This document shows positions 26,855-36,112 of a DNA stretch of 64,000 nt, piece after piece. The DNA is from an uncultured Prolixibacteraceae bacterium (GTDB taxonomy: Bacteria > Bacteroidota > Bacteroidia > Bacteroidales > Prolixibacteraceae). A program made the position numbers and the translations under genes. Location: NCBI GenBank assembly GCA_903834475.1, contig CAILJH010000114.1:1-64000 (forward strand), written 5' to 3'. How positions within the stretch are numbered: position 1 is the first letter of the stretch; every line of letters begins with the position of its first letter. Under the pieces are notes generated by a model. It was not told the origin of the DNA. It ran no database searches and saw only the letters and a list, made by a program, of their open reading frames with translations.

Positions 26855-27260
26855 TCGGCCACGTCCGGCGTCTTTCATATCTGGTTCAATATTTGAGCCT
26901 TGATTAAATTCATCCCATTTTCAGCAAAGCAGATGCTTTTACAGATTTCAAATTAGGTGGTATGATACTTCGACCACTTTCTTTTAACTTACAATTGGCG
27001 GATAAATTTTTTAATATCTATAAATCTATATATTTGCATAATATGTAGATTTATAGACACAGAATAAAATTATTTTTTTGACTATTTACAAATCAAAGTC
27101 ATAGGATAAGAAGTAGGCATTCAATATCTTTAAACAAAACTAAAAGTTGACAAAAGCAAACTGTTCCAGAAGTTTGCGAGTTTTAACTAATTCCGATGCG
27201 CAATAAAACTAAGAAGACAAAATTGATATCTTAAAAATGTTTAATTAAAACTATGTCGTT
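26855..27260. other. 406-bp intergenic leader before the LamG gene
   Basis: No gene is visible. The stretch 27000-27070 is very AT-rich and holds the dyad and -7 box annotated separately. From that box to the ATG at 27261 there would be a 5' UTR of about 215 nt, long enough for regulation, although I see no known riboswitch fold. Confidence 0.45.
27017..27057 (+). promoter_or_regulatory. Dyad enclosing a -7 box
   Basis: TCTATAAATCTA (27017-27028) and TAGATTTATAGA (27046-27057) are perfect 12-nt inverted repeats. Between them lies TATATTTG (27029-27036), an exact -7 match. A protein bound to both arms would bracket the transcription start. Confidence 0.5.
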
Positions 27261-29480
27261 ATGAAAAAACGTTTACCTTGGTTATTTGGATTATTGATTG
27301 TTCTGTTTGTGAATTTCACTGCCTCTGCGCAGGTTCCTGAAAGAAAAGGCTGGTGGAAATTTGATGATGCCGCGAATCTTCTCAAAGCCGATATCGGAAC
27401 TGCCCTAACCGGGGACGGAACACCCGTTGAAGGTCCTACTGCCAACAATAAGGCCATCCAGGTTGCACTTGGAAGCTATTTGACTATGAATCATGGTATT
27501 GCTGCGAATGGCGGTGGTACTACTGTAAATGAATATACACTTCAAATCGATTTTTCTGTTCCGGAAACGGGAAAATGGTACTCCTTCTTCCAGACAGATC
27601 TTACAAACGAAAGTGATGCAGAATTATTTATCAAAAACTCCTCCAATTCTATCGGTGTCGGAGATGTAGGATACACCAGCAAAGTCGTTGCAGCAAACAC
27701 CTGGTACAGAATGCTGGTATCTGTCAAAAATGGAGAATTTTTCAAGGTTTATATTGATGGGGCGCTATGGCTCGATGGAACCGGACAAGCTGTTGATGGC
27801 AGGTTTGGACTTTTGAGTTCACTTTTGATTTTTGCAGATAATGATGGAGATGATGCCACCATAAATTGCTCTGAACTCGGTATTTGGGACCTTGCATTGG
27901 ATGCTGACCAGGCAGCTGCATTAGGTGGAGCAAATAATGCGCGTGTTCCGGTAAGAACCAAATTGGGCTGGTGGAAATTTGACGATCCGGCTAACTTATT
28001 AAAAGCTGAAATCGGAAGTCCATTAGTATTAACCGGTACCCAGGAATCGATTGCCGGACCAACCATAACTAATAAAGCTACAAAAATTGGTCTGGGAAGC
28101 TACCTGGAAATGACAGATGGTCTGATTGCCAACGGAGGTGGAACCATGGTAAATGAATACTCCATTCAGCTCGATTTTTCTATTCCGGAGACGGGCAAAT
28201 GGTATTCGTTTATTCAGACTGACCTAACAAATACAAGTGATGCAGACCTTTTTATAAACAAAAACTTCAATACAATCGGAACTGCGACCACCAACTATTC
28301 TACCAATACTGTGTCAGCAAATACCTGGTACCGAATGGTCATTACAGTTAAAAACGGAGAGTTTTTCAAAGTTTATGTCAATGGCGAACTTTGGTTGAAT
28401 GGTGCAGGACAACCGGTGGACGGAAGGTGGGCCCTTGCAGATAAGCTTTTGTTATTTGCCGACAACGATGGAGACGATTCTCCAATTCTGTGCTCTGAGG
28501 CAGCCATCTGGGAAGTTGCCTTAACCGAAGCCGAAGTCCTTGCTCTTGGCACTGATCCTACTGCCAATATTCCTGAACGCATGGGTTTATGGAAGTTTGA
28601 TGATCCTTCCAATTTAATGAAAGCTGACGCTGGTCTCGACCTTGGAGAAACAGGACCGAATTCGTCCGTTGCCGGACCTGTATCCGGAAACGGCGCAATT
28701 GAGGTTCCGCTGGGAAGCTTTTTAACTATGAAACATGGCAGCTACGGTAATGGAGGCGGTCTTATGGTGAATGAATACACACTGCAGATCGATTTTTCTG
28801 TGCCAGCGCTTGCAACCTGGTACACATTCTTCCAGACTGATCCGACAAACGGCAGCGACGGAGACTTGTTTGTCAGCAAAAATACCAACGCGATTGGAAC
28901 CCAGCAAACCTCTTATACGTCCAAAACGGTTACCGCAAATACCTGGTACCGTATGCTGGTTACAGTTAAAAACGGTGAATTCTTCAAAGTATACATGAAT
29001 GGCGAATTATGGCTCGATGGCGCTGGCCAGGCCATTGATGACCGGTTTGCACTTGCCGATGTTCTTCTGTTGTTTGCTGATAACGATGGAGATGATGGAA
29101 CAATTGATTGCTCTGAAGTAGCATTCTGGGATGTTGCCCTGAATCCTGATCAGGCTGCCAAATTAGGAAATGCTTCTACTGTAATTACCGGGATTGCTCA
29201 GCAAAACTTAAGCGGAAACGCTTCGGATCTTGGTCAGAACTACCCTAATCCGTTCACAAATTCCACCATTTTCCCATACCAGATTCAAAAAACCGGAAAT
29301 GTCAGCTTCCGCGTTATGGATATCGCCGGAAAAGAATTGAGAGTAATCAATGAAGGAGTATTGTCACCAGGAAAATACAACCTGGAAATCCATTCTAATC
29401 AGCTGAAAAATGGAATTTACTTCCTGCAGATGAAATCTGAACAAGGCGTAATTACACGAAAAATGGTTGTAACACAATAA
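27261..29480 (+). CDS. T9SS-secreted protein with three LamG-like repeats
   Basis: A 739-residue exported protein. A signal peptide (about 1-24, ending ASAQ) precedes three tandem copies of a jelly-roll domain of about 205 residues, near 25-230, 232-438 and 440-650. Each opens with a GWWKFDD/GLWKFDD motif, contains NTWYRM, GEFFKVY and LLLFADNDGDD, and ends with a helix around ALG/KLG. These match LamG/concanavalin-A-like carbohydrate- or protein-binding domains. The last ~75 residues (YPNPFTNSTIFPYQI ... MVVTQ) are a type A T9SS C-terminal sorting domain. No catalytic domain is seen, so a binding or adhesive surface role is likely. Confidence 0.8.
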   Translation: MKKRLPWLFGLLIVLFVNFTASAQVPERKGWWKFDDAANLLKADIGTALTGDGTPVEGPTANNKAIQVALGSYLTMNHGIAANGGGTTVNEYTLQIDFSVPETGKWYSFFQTDLTNESDAELFIKNSSNSIGVGDVGYTSKVVAANTWYRMLVSVKNGEFFKVYIDGALWLDGTGQAVDGRFGLLSSLLIFADNDGDDATINCSELGIWDLALDADQAAALGGANNARVPVRTKLGWWKFDDPANLLKAEIGSPLVLTGTQESIAGPTITNKATKIGLGSYLEMTDGLIANGGGTMVNEYSIQLDFSIPETGKWYSFIQTDLTNTSDADLFINKNFNTIGTATTNYSTNTVSANTWYRMVITVKNGEFFKVYVNGELWLNGAGQPVDGRWALADKLLLFADNDGDDSPILCSEAAIWEVALTEAEVLALGTDPTANIPERMGLWKFDDPSNLMKADAGLDLGETGPNSSVAGPVSGNGAIEVPLGSFLTMKHGSYGNGGGLMVNEYTLQIDFSVPALATWYTFFQTDPTNGSDGDLFVSKNTNAIGTQQTSYTSKTVTANTWYRMLVTVKNGEFFKVYMNGELWLDGAGQAIDDRFALADVLLLFADNDGDDGTIDCSEVAFWDVALNPDQAAKLGNASTVITGIAQQNLSGNASDLGQNYPNPFTNSTIFPYQIQKTGNVSFRVMDIAGKELRVINEGVLSPGKYNLEIHSNQLKNGIYFLQMKSEQGVITRKMVVTQ

Positions 29481-29503
29481 TTTTCGATCCCAAACTTTAT
29501 TAA

Positions 29504-29538
29504 AAAGAGGGTGTCTCCAAAATGGAGTCACCCTCTTT
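29504..29538 (+). terminator. Terminator after the triple-LamG gene
   Basis: AAAGAGGGTG...TCCA pairs with TGGA...CACCCTCTTT around an AAAA loop (about 15 paired bases with one mismatch), followed by AATTAG. It lies 24 bp after the stop. Confidence 0.7.
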
Positions 29539-29615
29539 AATTAGCTCCATTGTTCAGCATTTCTTTGTAAATTGCACTTTCTCAAACTAACTGAAATACC
29601 AATAGGCATAGCTCC

Positions 29616-32147
29616 ATGAAAAGATTAATACATTTTGCCCCGGCATTATTTCTACTATTATTATCAGCTCTGTCTAATGCAACAATCCCTCAAAGAACTG
29701 GCTGGTGGAAATTCGATAATCCTTCAAATCTCTCAAAAGCTGAAGCCGGATTTGGAACTGATCTTGCTCTCACAGGAACCCAGTCTGCTGCTACCGGACC
29801 GGAATCCGGAAACGGAGCAGTATTGATCGGCCCGGGCAGCTATTACAAGATGAGCCATCAAATAGTTCCGAAAGCTCCGGAGACCTATGTGAATGAATAT
29901 TCTCTCCAGTACGATTTTAAAGTGCCTGCCAATGGAATATGGCACAGTTTTTTTCAAACTTCAGCGACCAATACCAACGACGGCGATTTCTTTATCAATC
30001 CTTCCGGAAACATTGGTGTGGCAGCAGTTGGATACAGTAGTTTTGCCGTTTCCCCCAATGAATGGTACCGCATGGTCATTTCAGTAAAAAACGGAAGCAA
30101 CTTTAACTGCTACCTCGATGGTAAACTGCTCATGAATGGAACTGTACAAACCATCGATGGACGTTTTTCGCTAAGTGATTTGTTGCTGATTTTTGCGGAT
30201 GACGACGGTGAAGATGGAAATATATACTGCTCTGAACTGGCGTTATGGAGTCAGGCACTTACCGCTGATCAAGCCAAGGAACTGGGTGGTTTTGGTCATG
30301 CCGTAAACCCTAATCTGATGACAAGAATTCCTTATTTGCAAGGTCAGGGTCAAACCACCATGAATGTTTGCTGGCATGATACCGCCACCACAGGAACAAA
30401 AGTAGAATATGGTCTTGACACAACACTAAAGCTTTCGGCTGCAGGCAGCAGTGAACTTATCAGCGATCCGTTTCGCTGGCATACGGTCAAATTAACCGGA
30501 TTGCAGGCCAATACCCGGTATTTTTACCGGGTGGCAAGTGGCACCGGAAAATCAGAAATCTTTTCGTTCAAAACCTTGCCGGATTTGAGTTATACCGGCA
30601 AAATCAGGTTTGTCATGTGCAGCGATACGCATGATTCCGACACAACAAATTCATCCAGAGTGCTTCGGGCAGCAAAAGCGAAAATTTCGCAATTGTATGG
30701 TTCCGATATTGAAAATCATGTCAACGGAATATTTCACTCCGGCGATATCACAATGAGTGGAAATGTTCCTGAACAATATACCTCGCAGTACTTTCGACCA
30801 ATGTCTGCATTGTCATCCAATATTCCAACCATGGTCGTGGCCGGAAATCATGAAGGCGAAAGTCCGTTTTTCTATAAATACCTGAAACTCGACGATCAAT
30901 CGGTATTCCCGACGAATCTCGCCCTGAATGAAAAAATATGGCAAGAACGGGTCGGAAACTCATTGTTTATTGGGCTGAACACCAACATTACCGCGCAATA
31001 CGGCACAGCCATGGCAAACTGGCTTGATACCAAACTGAAAGAAACGGAGAGTGACAGCAGCATCGATTTTGTGTTTTTGTTTATGCATCATCCACCGTAC
31101 TCCGAACTTTGGTTCGATGTGAGCACTTTTGATGGAGGCCCAACCTATATTAAAAATGTGCTGTTTCCGGTTATAAAAAAATACACCAAAGTTCAGCAAC
31201 TGAATTCCGGCCATACCCACGGTTTCGAACGCGGCTCTGTTCTGTCAGGCAAGGCTGACGGTGATTTCAGGTTTATTATTGGCGGTGGTGGTGGTGGCGC
31301 GCTCGACAACTGGGGCGATTTTACAAATTACGATTACCCGGATATTCACATCGCACTCGATCATTTTTGTTTTCAGATTCTGGAAATCGATATTGCCAAC
31401 CATTCCTTTCAAAGTTCAATGTATAGCCTGGGCAACCAGTTTAAATCGCGAAATTCGGAGTTGATGGATACCTGGTATAAAAAACCACTTCAGCCGGGTC
31501 CGGCAACTCCAGCTGTCGAAAATGCATCAATCAATCCTGAAACAATCCAGTTCAATACTTCCGCTTTTTCCGGAACAGATTCCCTGATGACGGTTGAAAT
31601 GAAGATTAATGAACGCTCCGCCAATTCACCAATCGTGTTGGATAGTCTTGCAAACTGGGAAAACATCTATGGCACCGACCAGAATTTTATTCCAATAGAT
31701 AAGAACAGGTCGATAAATCTGAATCAGTTAAAGATCAAAAAGGCAAAACTATCGGTGGGAAAATCTTATGACTTCAGCGTCCGCTACCGCGATCATAACC
31801 TGAAATGGAGTGCCTGGTCAAATTCTGTTCCATTCAATACCTCCGGAATAATCAGTGGAGTGGATGCACTTGCCAATTCTTCGGATAATTCCCGACTCAA
31901 TCAAAACTATCCGAATCCTTTCCGCGGCAATACCATCATCACATACACCATTCCAGAAAAAAGTGAAGTTCTTATTCGAATTTATGATAAAAACGGACGG
32001 ATGGTTGACGAAATAAGCGAAGGAGTGAAACTCAAAGGAAGATACCTTCTTGATTACAAGGCAAATCATTTAAGCAGCGGAATGTATTTCTACCAGCTGA
32101 TTACCGGTAAATTATCGATTACCAAAAAGATGGTGAAAATAGAGTAA
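29616..32147 (+). CDS. T9SS-secreted LamG-metallophosphoesterase
   Basis: An 843-residue exported enzyme. Order: signal peptide (about 1-22); one LamG-like domain (about 25-230) of the same type as those next door, opening GWWKFDNPS; a purple-acid-phosphatase-type fibronectin domain (about 240-325); a calcineurin-like phosphoesterase domain (about 328-600) with CSDTHD, HSGDIT, VAGNHEG, MHHPPYS and SGHTHGFERG, the full two-metal site; a linker; and a type A T9SS sorting domain (about 765-843, YPNPFRGNTIITYTI). It probably releases phosphate from extracellular esters while anchored by the LamG domain. The shared N-terminal domain shows the two neighbours come from one family. Confidence 0.85.
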   Translation: MKRLIHFAPALFLLLLSALSNATIPQRTGWWKFDNPSNLSKAEAGFGTDLALTGTQSAATGPESGNGAVLIGPGSYYKMSHQIVPKAPETYVNEYSLQYDFKVPANGIWHSFFQTSATNTNDGDFFINPSGNIGVAAVGYSSFAVSPNEWYRMVISVKNGSNFNCYLDGKLLMNGTVQTIDGRFSLSDLLLIFADDDGEDGNIYCSELALWSQALTADQAKELGGFGHAVNPNLMTRIPYLQGQGQTTMNVCWHDTATTGTKVEYGLDTTLKLSAAGSSELISDPFRWHTVKLTGLQANTRYFYRVASGTGKSEIFSFKTLPDLSYTGKIRFVMCSDTHDSDTTNSSRVLRAAKAKISQLYGSDIENHVNGIFHSGDITMSGNVPEQYTSQYFRPMSALSSNIPTMVVAGNHEGESPFFYKYLKLDDQSVFPTNLALNEKIWQERVGNSLFIGLNTNITAQYGTAMANWLDTKLKETESDSSIDFVFLFMHHPPYSELWFDVSTFDGGPTYIKNVLFPVIKKYTKVQQLNSGHTHGFERGSVLSGKADGDFRFIIGGGGGGALDNWGDFTNYDYPDIHIALDHFCFQILEIDIANHSFQSSMYSLGNQFKSRNSELMDTWYKKPLQPGPATPAVENASINPETIQFNTSAFSGTDSLMTVEMKINERSANSPIVLDSLANWENIYGTDQNFIPIDKNRSINLNQLKIKKAKLSVGKSYDFSVRYRDHNLKWSAWSNSVPFNTSGIISGVDALANSSDNSRLNQNYPNPFRGNTIITYTIPEKSEVLIRIYDKNGRMVDEISEGVKLKGRYLLDYKANHLSSGMYFYQLITGKLSITKKMVKIE

Positions 32148-32447
32148 AAAGGAAAATGGAAAAGGTATTAACGCACCCTGAGAATCATTTTTTTCGTTCT
32201 CAAAGAGGACGAAGGATTAGGAAAATGATTGCTTCACCGGAAGGTGAGGCTGTCTCATAAGTCAAAATACTCGAGGATTTGGTCATCCCGAATTTATTTC
32301 GGGATCTGATTTACAATTCGATGGGATCCTGAACCAAGTTCAGGATGACGGATACAAGAACTTTTGAGATAGCCTCATAAAGCGATAATTCATCTATTCC
32401 TATAAACCTGAGAACCCTTTGGTTTCTCAAAAACAAATAAAAAAACT
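32148..32447. other. Intergenic stretch holding a MITE-like element
   Basis: This 300-bp gap has no gene. Near 32183-32228 an AATCATTTTT/AAAATGATT pair and a CTTCACC-GGAA-GGTGAG hairpin may end the upstream transcript. The MITE-like element fills 32245-32377, and a TGAGAACC...GGTTTCTCA hairpin (about 32409-32430) precedes the kdsB stop. Confidence 0.5.
32245..32377. mobile_element. MITE-like element, about 133 bp
   Basis: Terminal inverted repeats TGAGGCTGTCTCATAAGT (32245-32262) and the complement of 32360-32377 match at 16 of 18 positions. Inside are two palindromes: a CATCCCGAA...TTCGGGATC unit (from about 32284) and TCCTGAAC-CAA-GTTCAGGA. The first is a near match to the core of the element at 6635, although the terminal repeats differ. 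There is no coding capacity. Confidence 0.7.
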
Positions 32448-33191
32448 TCAGGCTATCAGAAATTTCTCTGCCTGTTCCAAATCTTCCGGAGTATCGATGC
32501 CAATACTTTCGAATTGCGTTTGTGCCGTTTTGATGCGATAACCATTCTCGAGCCAGCGCAACTGTTCAAGCGATTCGGCTTTTTCCAGCATTCCAGTCGG
32601 CAATTGAGTTAATTCAAGCAGAATATTGAACCGGTAGGCGTACATTCCGATGTGGCTGTAAAACGTGTTCCGTTTAATCCAATCTTCCGAAGGAACATCT
32701 CGAACAAACGGAATGGTTGAACGGCTGAAATACATGGCATCCTGATTCTTGTTGATCACCACTTTCGGGCGGTTGATGTTGGTAATTTCCAGCGGGTTCG
32801 TAATGGGCTTAATCAATGTTGCAATTTCAGTTTCCGGAGAATTGAAACAATCCTTCAGTCCTTCAATCTGTTCGGTCCGGATAAAAGGTTCGTCGCCCTG
32901 AATGTTGATGACAACATCGAATTTTAGCTTTTCTGCCACTTTCATCGCAGCTTCAGCACAGCGGTCAGTTCCGCTTTGGTGGCTTGGTGACGTATAAACG
33001 GCCTTTCCGCCAAAAGCCTCAACTGCTGAATAAATCCGTTCATCATCGGTTGCAACAAACACTTCAGAAACACTCTTTTTAGCATTTTCATAGACCCATT
33101 GAATGATGGGTTTTCCTCCAAGCAAAACAAGTGGTTTCCCCGGAAAACGGGTCGATTGAAACCGGGCAGGGATAATTGCGATAAAATTCAT
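32448..33191 (-). CDS. kdsB: 3-deoxy-manno-octulosonate cytidylyltransferase
   Basis: Activates Kdo as CMP-Kdo for lipopolysaccharide inner core synthesis. The 247-residue protein has the N-terminal nucleotide-binding motif IIPARFQSTRFPGKPL (about 5-20), VINIQGDEPFI (about 94-104) and the C-terminal GIDTPEDLEQAE. Length and motifs are standard. It is divergent from the sigma54 regulator cluster, which includes lptE, another LPS gene. Confidence 0.97.
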   Translation of the reverse strand: MNFIAIIPARFQSTRFPGKPLVLLGGKPIIQWVYENAKKSVSEVFVATDDERIYSAVEAFGGKAVYTSPSHQSGTDRCAEAAMKVAEKLKFDVVINIQGDEPFIRTEQIEGLKDCFNSPETEIATLIKPITNPLEITNINRPKVVINKNQDAMYFSRSTIPFVRDVPSEDWIKRNTFYSHIGMYAYRFNILLELTQLPTGMLEKAESLEQLRWLENGYRIKTAQTQFESIGIDTPEDLEQAEKFLIA

Positions 33192-33229
33192 AGTTTAATC
33201 TGAACTTAAACGTTTTAATAGTAATTTCG

Positions 33230-33237
33230 CAAAGTTA
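33230..33237 (-). promoter_or_regulatory. -7 box of kdsB
   Basis: Minus-strand TAACTTTG matches TAnnTTTG exactly, about 39 bp before the kdsB ATG; the -33 region is weak. Confidence 0.4.
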
Positions 33238-33254
33238 AACATATTGTCCTTAAA

Positions 33255-34487
33255 ATGGATGTTCAGGAAATAAAACAACGATTTGGAATCATTGGCAACT
33301 CACCCGAGTTGTTGCGTGTGATCGGTATTGCAGTTCAGGTTGCACCAACCGATCTTTCGGTATTAATAAGCGGCGAAAGTGGAACGGGAAAGGAATCATT
33401 TCCGCAGATCATTCATCAGTTCTCCACCCGCAAACATGGCAAATACATCGCGGTTAATTGTGGTGCTATTCCTGAAGGCACTATCGATTCAGAACTTTTT
33501 GGTCACGAAAAAGGTTCCTTTACCGGAGCTCTGTCCGACCGCAAAGGCTACTTTGAAGAAGCTGACGGCGGCACTATTTTTCTGGACGAAATTGGCGAAC
33601 TGCCACTTTCGACACAGGTTCGTTTGCTTCGTGTACTCGAAGCCGGAGAGTTTATGAAAGTGGGTTCTTCGAAAGTACTGAAAACGAATGTGCGTGTTGT
33701 CGCTGCAACGAATGTACTGATTACAGAAGCCATTGAAAAAGGAAAATTTCGTGAAGATTTGTATTACCGCCTGAATACTGTGCCCATCCGGGTTTTGCCA
33801 TTGCGCGACCGGAAGGAAGATATTCATCTGCTTTTCCGGAAATTCGCATCCGACTTTGCCGATAAATACCGCATGCCACCAATCAGGCTCGACAACGAGG
33901 CCGTTTCGTTGCTGATTAGCTACAATTGGCCCGGTAATGTCAGGCAGTTAAAAAATATTACCGAGCAAATTTCGATTATCGAAAAAGAAAGGCTGATTGA
34001 TGCCAAAAACCTTCTGCAATATATTCCGGTGCAGAATGGGAATAAGCTTCCGGCGTTATATCACAATGTGGATGAAAAAACATTCTCATCGGAACGCGAA
34101 ATTTTGTACCAGATTCTGTTCGACATGAAGAAAGACATGAACGACCTGAAAAAGCTGGTTCACGACATTCTTCAGAATGAAGCCACGACGAACGATATTC
34201 GGGACGACAATGCACAGCTGATCCGAAAACTCTACCAAAACGAGAGCGGTAATTATGTTCCCGATCAGGCCTCATCCAACCGGGTAACAGTAAATCCGGC
34301 AGCAAAAGAAACTATTTTCGATACCGAAGAATTTGTGGAAGAATCCTTATCGCTCGAAGACAAGGAAGTTGAAATGATCCGTAAATCACTCGAAAAACAT
34401 AAGGGCAAGCGAAAACATGCTGCGCGTGAACTGGGAATTTCAGAACGCACGCTGTACCGGAAAATCAAAGAATACAACATCGATTAA
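33255..34487 (+). CDS. Sigma54-interacting transcriptional regulator without receiver domain
   Basis: A 410-residue AAA+ activator of sigma54 RNA polymerase. It begins almost directly with the AAA+ domain: Walker A GESGTGKE (residues 40-47), sigma54-contact loop GSFTGA (family GAFTGA, with Ser replacing Ala), Walker B GGTIFLDEIGELP, and the R-finger region. A linker (about 250-350) leads to a Fis-type helix-turn-helix (about 372-408, HAARELGISERTLYRKIKEY). No N-terminal sensory domain is present. Its stop overlaps the lptE start by 1 bp, so it is first in the lptE-secG operon. Confidence 0.9.
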   Translation: MDVQEIKQRFGIIGNSPELLRVIGIAVQVAPTDLSVLISGESGTGKESFPQIIHQFSTRKHGKYIAVNCGAIPEGTIDSELFGHEKGSFTGALSDRKGYFEEADGGTIFLDEIGELPLSTQVRLLRVLEAGEFMKVGSSKVLKTNVRVVAATNVLITEAIEKGKFREDLYYRLNTVPIRVLPLRDRKEDIHLLFRKFASDFADKYRMPPIRLDNEAVSLLISYNWPGNVRQLKNITEQISIIEKERLIDAKNLLQYIPVQNGNKLPALYHNVDEKTFSSEREILYQILFDMKKDMNDLKKLVHDILQNEATTNDIRDDNAQLIRKLYQNESGNYVPDQASSNRVTVNPAAKETIFDTEEFVEESLSLEDKEVEMIRKSLEKHKGKRKHAARELGISERTLYRKIKEYNID

Positions 34488-35011
34488 TGACTATGAAGAC
34501 ACGAAATTTGTTGCTAATCCTGCTTTCAGTAATACTTTCTGTGGCAGTTTTTACTTCTTGTAAAGTGGGGTACTCGTTTACCGGAGCCTCCATCTCTCCA
34601 AGCGTTAAAACCTTTACGGTTCCGTATTTTCCAAACCGTGCCCGATTGGTTAATCCAAACCTGAGTCAGCTGTTCACCGAAGGACTGCAGGAAAAACTGG
34701 TAAAACAGACTTCATTAAACCAGATTACAGATGGTGGTGATCTTGAATACACCGGTCAGATTACCGAGTATGAAGTGAGACCGATGAATATTCAGCAAGG
34801 TGACCTTGCTGCACAGAACAGGCTGACTATTGGCGTTAAGATCAAATTCACCAATACCAAGGATCATGAGCAAGACTGGGAGAAATCATTTTCTGCCTAT
34901 GAAGATTTTGACAGCAACAATTCACTCAGTGATATTGAAGGCGAGCTGGTTCCGCTAATTGTCACCAAACTGACCGACGATATTTTCAATGCCTCGGTTG
35001 CAAACTGGTAA
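34487..35011 (+). CDS. lptE: LPS assembly lipoprotein LptE (Bacteroidota type)
   Basis: The outer-membrane lipoprotein that plugs LptD and helps insert LPS. The 174-residue protein has a signal peptide with lipobox near residue 25 (VFTSC) and the Bacteroidota LptE opening YSFTGASISP, followed by strands and a conserved LSQLFTEGLQEKL helix. It starts in the stop codon of the upstream regulator; a second ATG two codons later could also be used. The assignment rests on motif memory and on the conserved regulator-lptE-TPR-secG order. Confidence 0.85.
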   Translation: MTMKTRNLLLILLSVILSVAVFTSCKVGYSFTGASISPSVKTFTVPYFPNRARLVNPNLSQLFTEGLQEKLVKQTSLNQITDGGDLEYTGQITEYEVRPMNIQQGDLAAQNRLTIGVKIKFTNTKDHEQDWEKSFSAYEDFDSNNSLSDIEGELVPLIVTKLTDDIFNASVANW

Positions 35012-35014
35012 GCT

Positions 35015-35671
35015 ATGACGGCAGAACAAATCATTCAATGTATTCAGGCTCCTGAAAAGCTAAACATGGAAACCCTTCCATTCCTGAAAGAATTGACTGC
35101 GCAGCATCCGGCATTTGAAGCGGGTTGGATATTATACCTGAAAAACCTGAAAAACCTGAATGATTCATCATTCGGACAGGAACTGATCAACGGAGCCATC
35201 CGGATTCAGGACAGACGGAGGTTATACCTGTTTCTGAACACGAAGATCAACGGAAAAGAACCGGAACAAACAGCCTCATCTGAAACTGATCCCGATATTT
35301 TCAACCTCATTTTTGCCCCGGAATACCGGTTGGAAGCGCCGGAAGAAGCAGAAACGTCAAACGATGAAAATGCACGGTCGATTCCGAATGAGTCGGAAAA
35401 GAAATTCAAGCTGATTGATAGATTTCTGGAAGCTCAGCCGAAAATGCCACAGATAAAAAACGAAGAAACAACTTCTCCAATGGAGCGGCAACTCGAAAAT
35501 CAGGAAGAAAATGATGACCTGGTGACAGAAACCCTGGCGATGATCTATGCCAAACAAGGTTACAATCGGAAAGCTATCCAGATATTTGAGAAGTTAAGTT
35601 TGAAATATCCGGAAAAAAGTACTTACTTTGCCGCTCAGATTGAAAAAATCAAACTATTAATGAACAATTAA
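35015..35671 (+). CDS. Hypothetical protein with C-terminal TPR-like repeat
   Basis: A 218-residue, mostly helical, acidic cytoplasmic protein. The C-terminal part (about 168-215) reads as a TPR-like helix pair (LAMIYAKQGYNRKAIQIFEKLSLKYP). The middle (about 100-160) is Glu-rich and probably disordered. No catalytic motif is seen. It lies 3 bp after lptE and 10 bp before secG, a position held by similar proteins in many Bacteroidota; its role is unknown. Confidence 0.75.
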   Translation: MTAEQIIQCIQAPEKLNMETLPFLKELTAQHPAFEAGWILYLKNLKNLNDSSFGQELINGAIRIQDRRRLYLFLNTKINGKEPEQTASSETDPDIFNLIFAPEYRLEAPEEAETSNDENARSIPNESEKKFKLIDRFLEAQPKMPQIKNEETTSPMERQLENQEENDDLVTETLAMIYAKQGYNRKAIQIFEKLSLKYPEKSTYFAAQIEKIKLLMNN

Positions 35672-35681
35672 TTCCTTTCAT

Positions 35682-36074
35682 ATGTACACACTTATCACCG
35701 TTTTATTATTCATTGTCTGTATTTTGCTGATTCTTATTGTATTGGTTCAAAACTCAAAAGGCGGTGGATTAGCAAGTAACTTTCAGTCGTCAAACCAGAT
35801 CATGGGAGTTCGCAAAACAAACGACTTTCTCGAAAAAGCAACATGGATACTTGCCGGAGCACTTTTGATTTTGTCAATTGGAGGTACCGCATTTATTTCA
35901 AGAGATAGCAAGTCTGGGGCACAGTCAGCGATTAAAGATCAGATTCAAAACTCAGTTGATCCGAATCAGGTTCCAAGTTTTCCTGCTCCTACTCCTGCTG
36001 GCGCAAAAACGGCTGCTCCTGCAACAACACAGCCTGCCGCAACGCCGGCTCCTGCTCCTGCTGCTAAAAAATAA
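35682..36074 (+). CDS. secG: Protein translocase subunit SecG
   Basis: Auxiliary subunit of the SecYEG channel. The 130-residue protein has two membrane helices (about 2-22 and 56-74) and the SecG motif IVLVQNSKGGGLAS between them (about 19-32). The C-terminal tail (about 95-130) is low-complexity Ala/Pro/Thr, longer than in E. coli but usual in this phylum. It is the last gene of the operon, which ends at the terminator at 36113. Confidence 0.95.
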   Translation: MYTLITVLLFIVCILLILIVLVQNSKGGGLASNFQSSNQIMGVRKTNDFLEKATWILAGALLILSIGGTAFISRDSKSGAQSAIKDQIQNSVDPNQVPSFPAPTPAGAKTAAPATTQPAATPAPAPAAKK

Positions 36075-36112
36075 AGATTCTTCAGGAAAACTATTTTATA
36101 AGCGATAAATGG

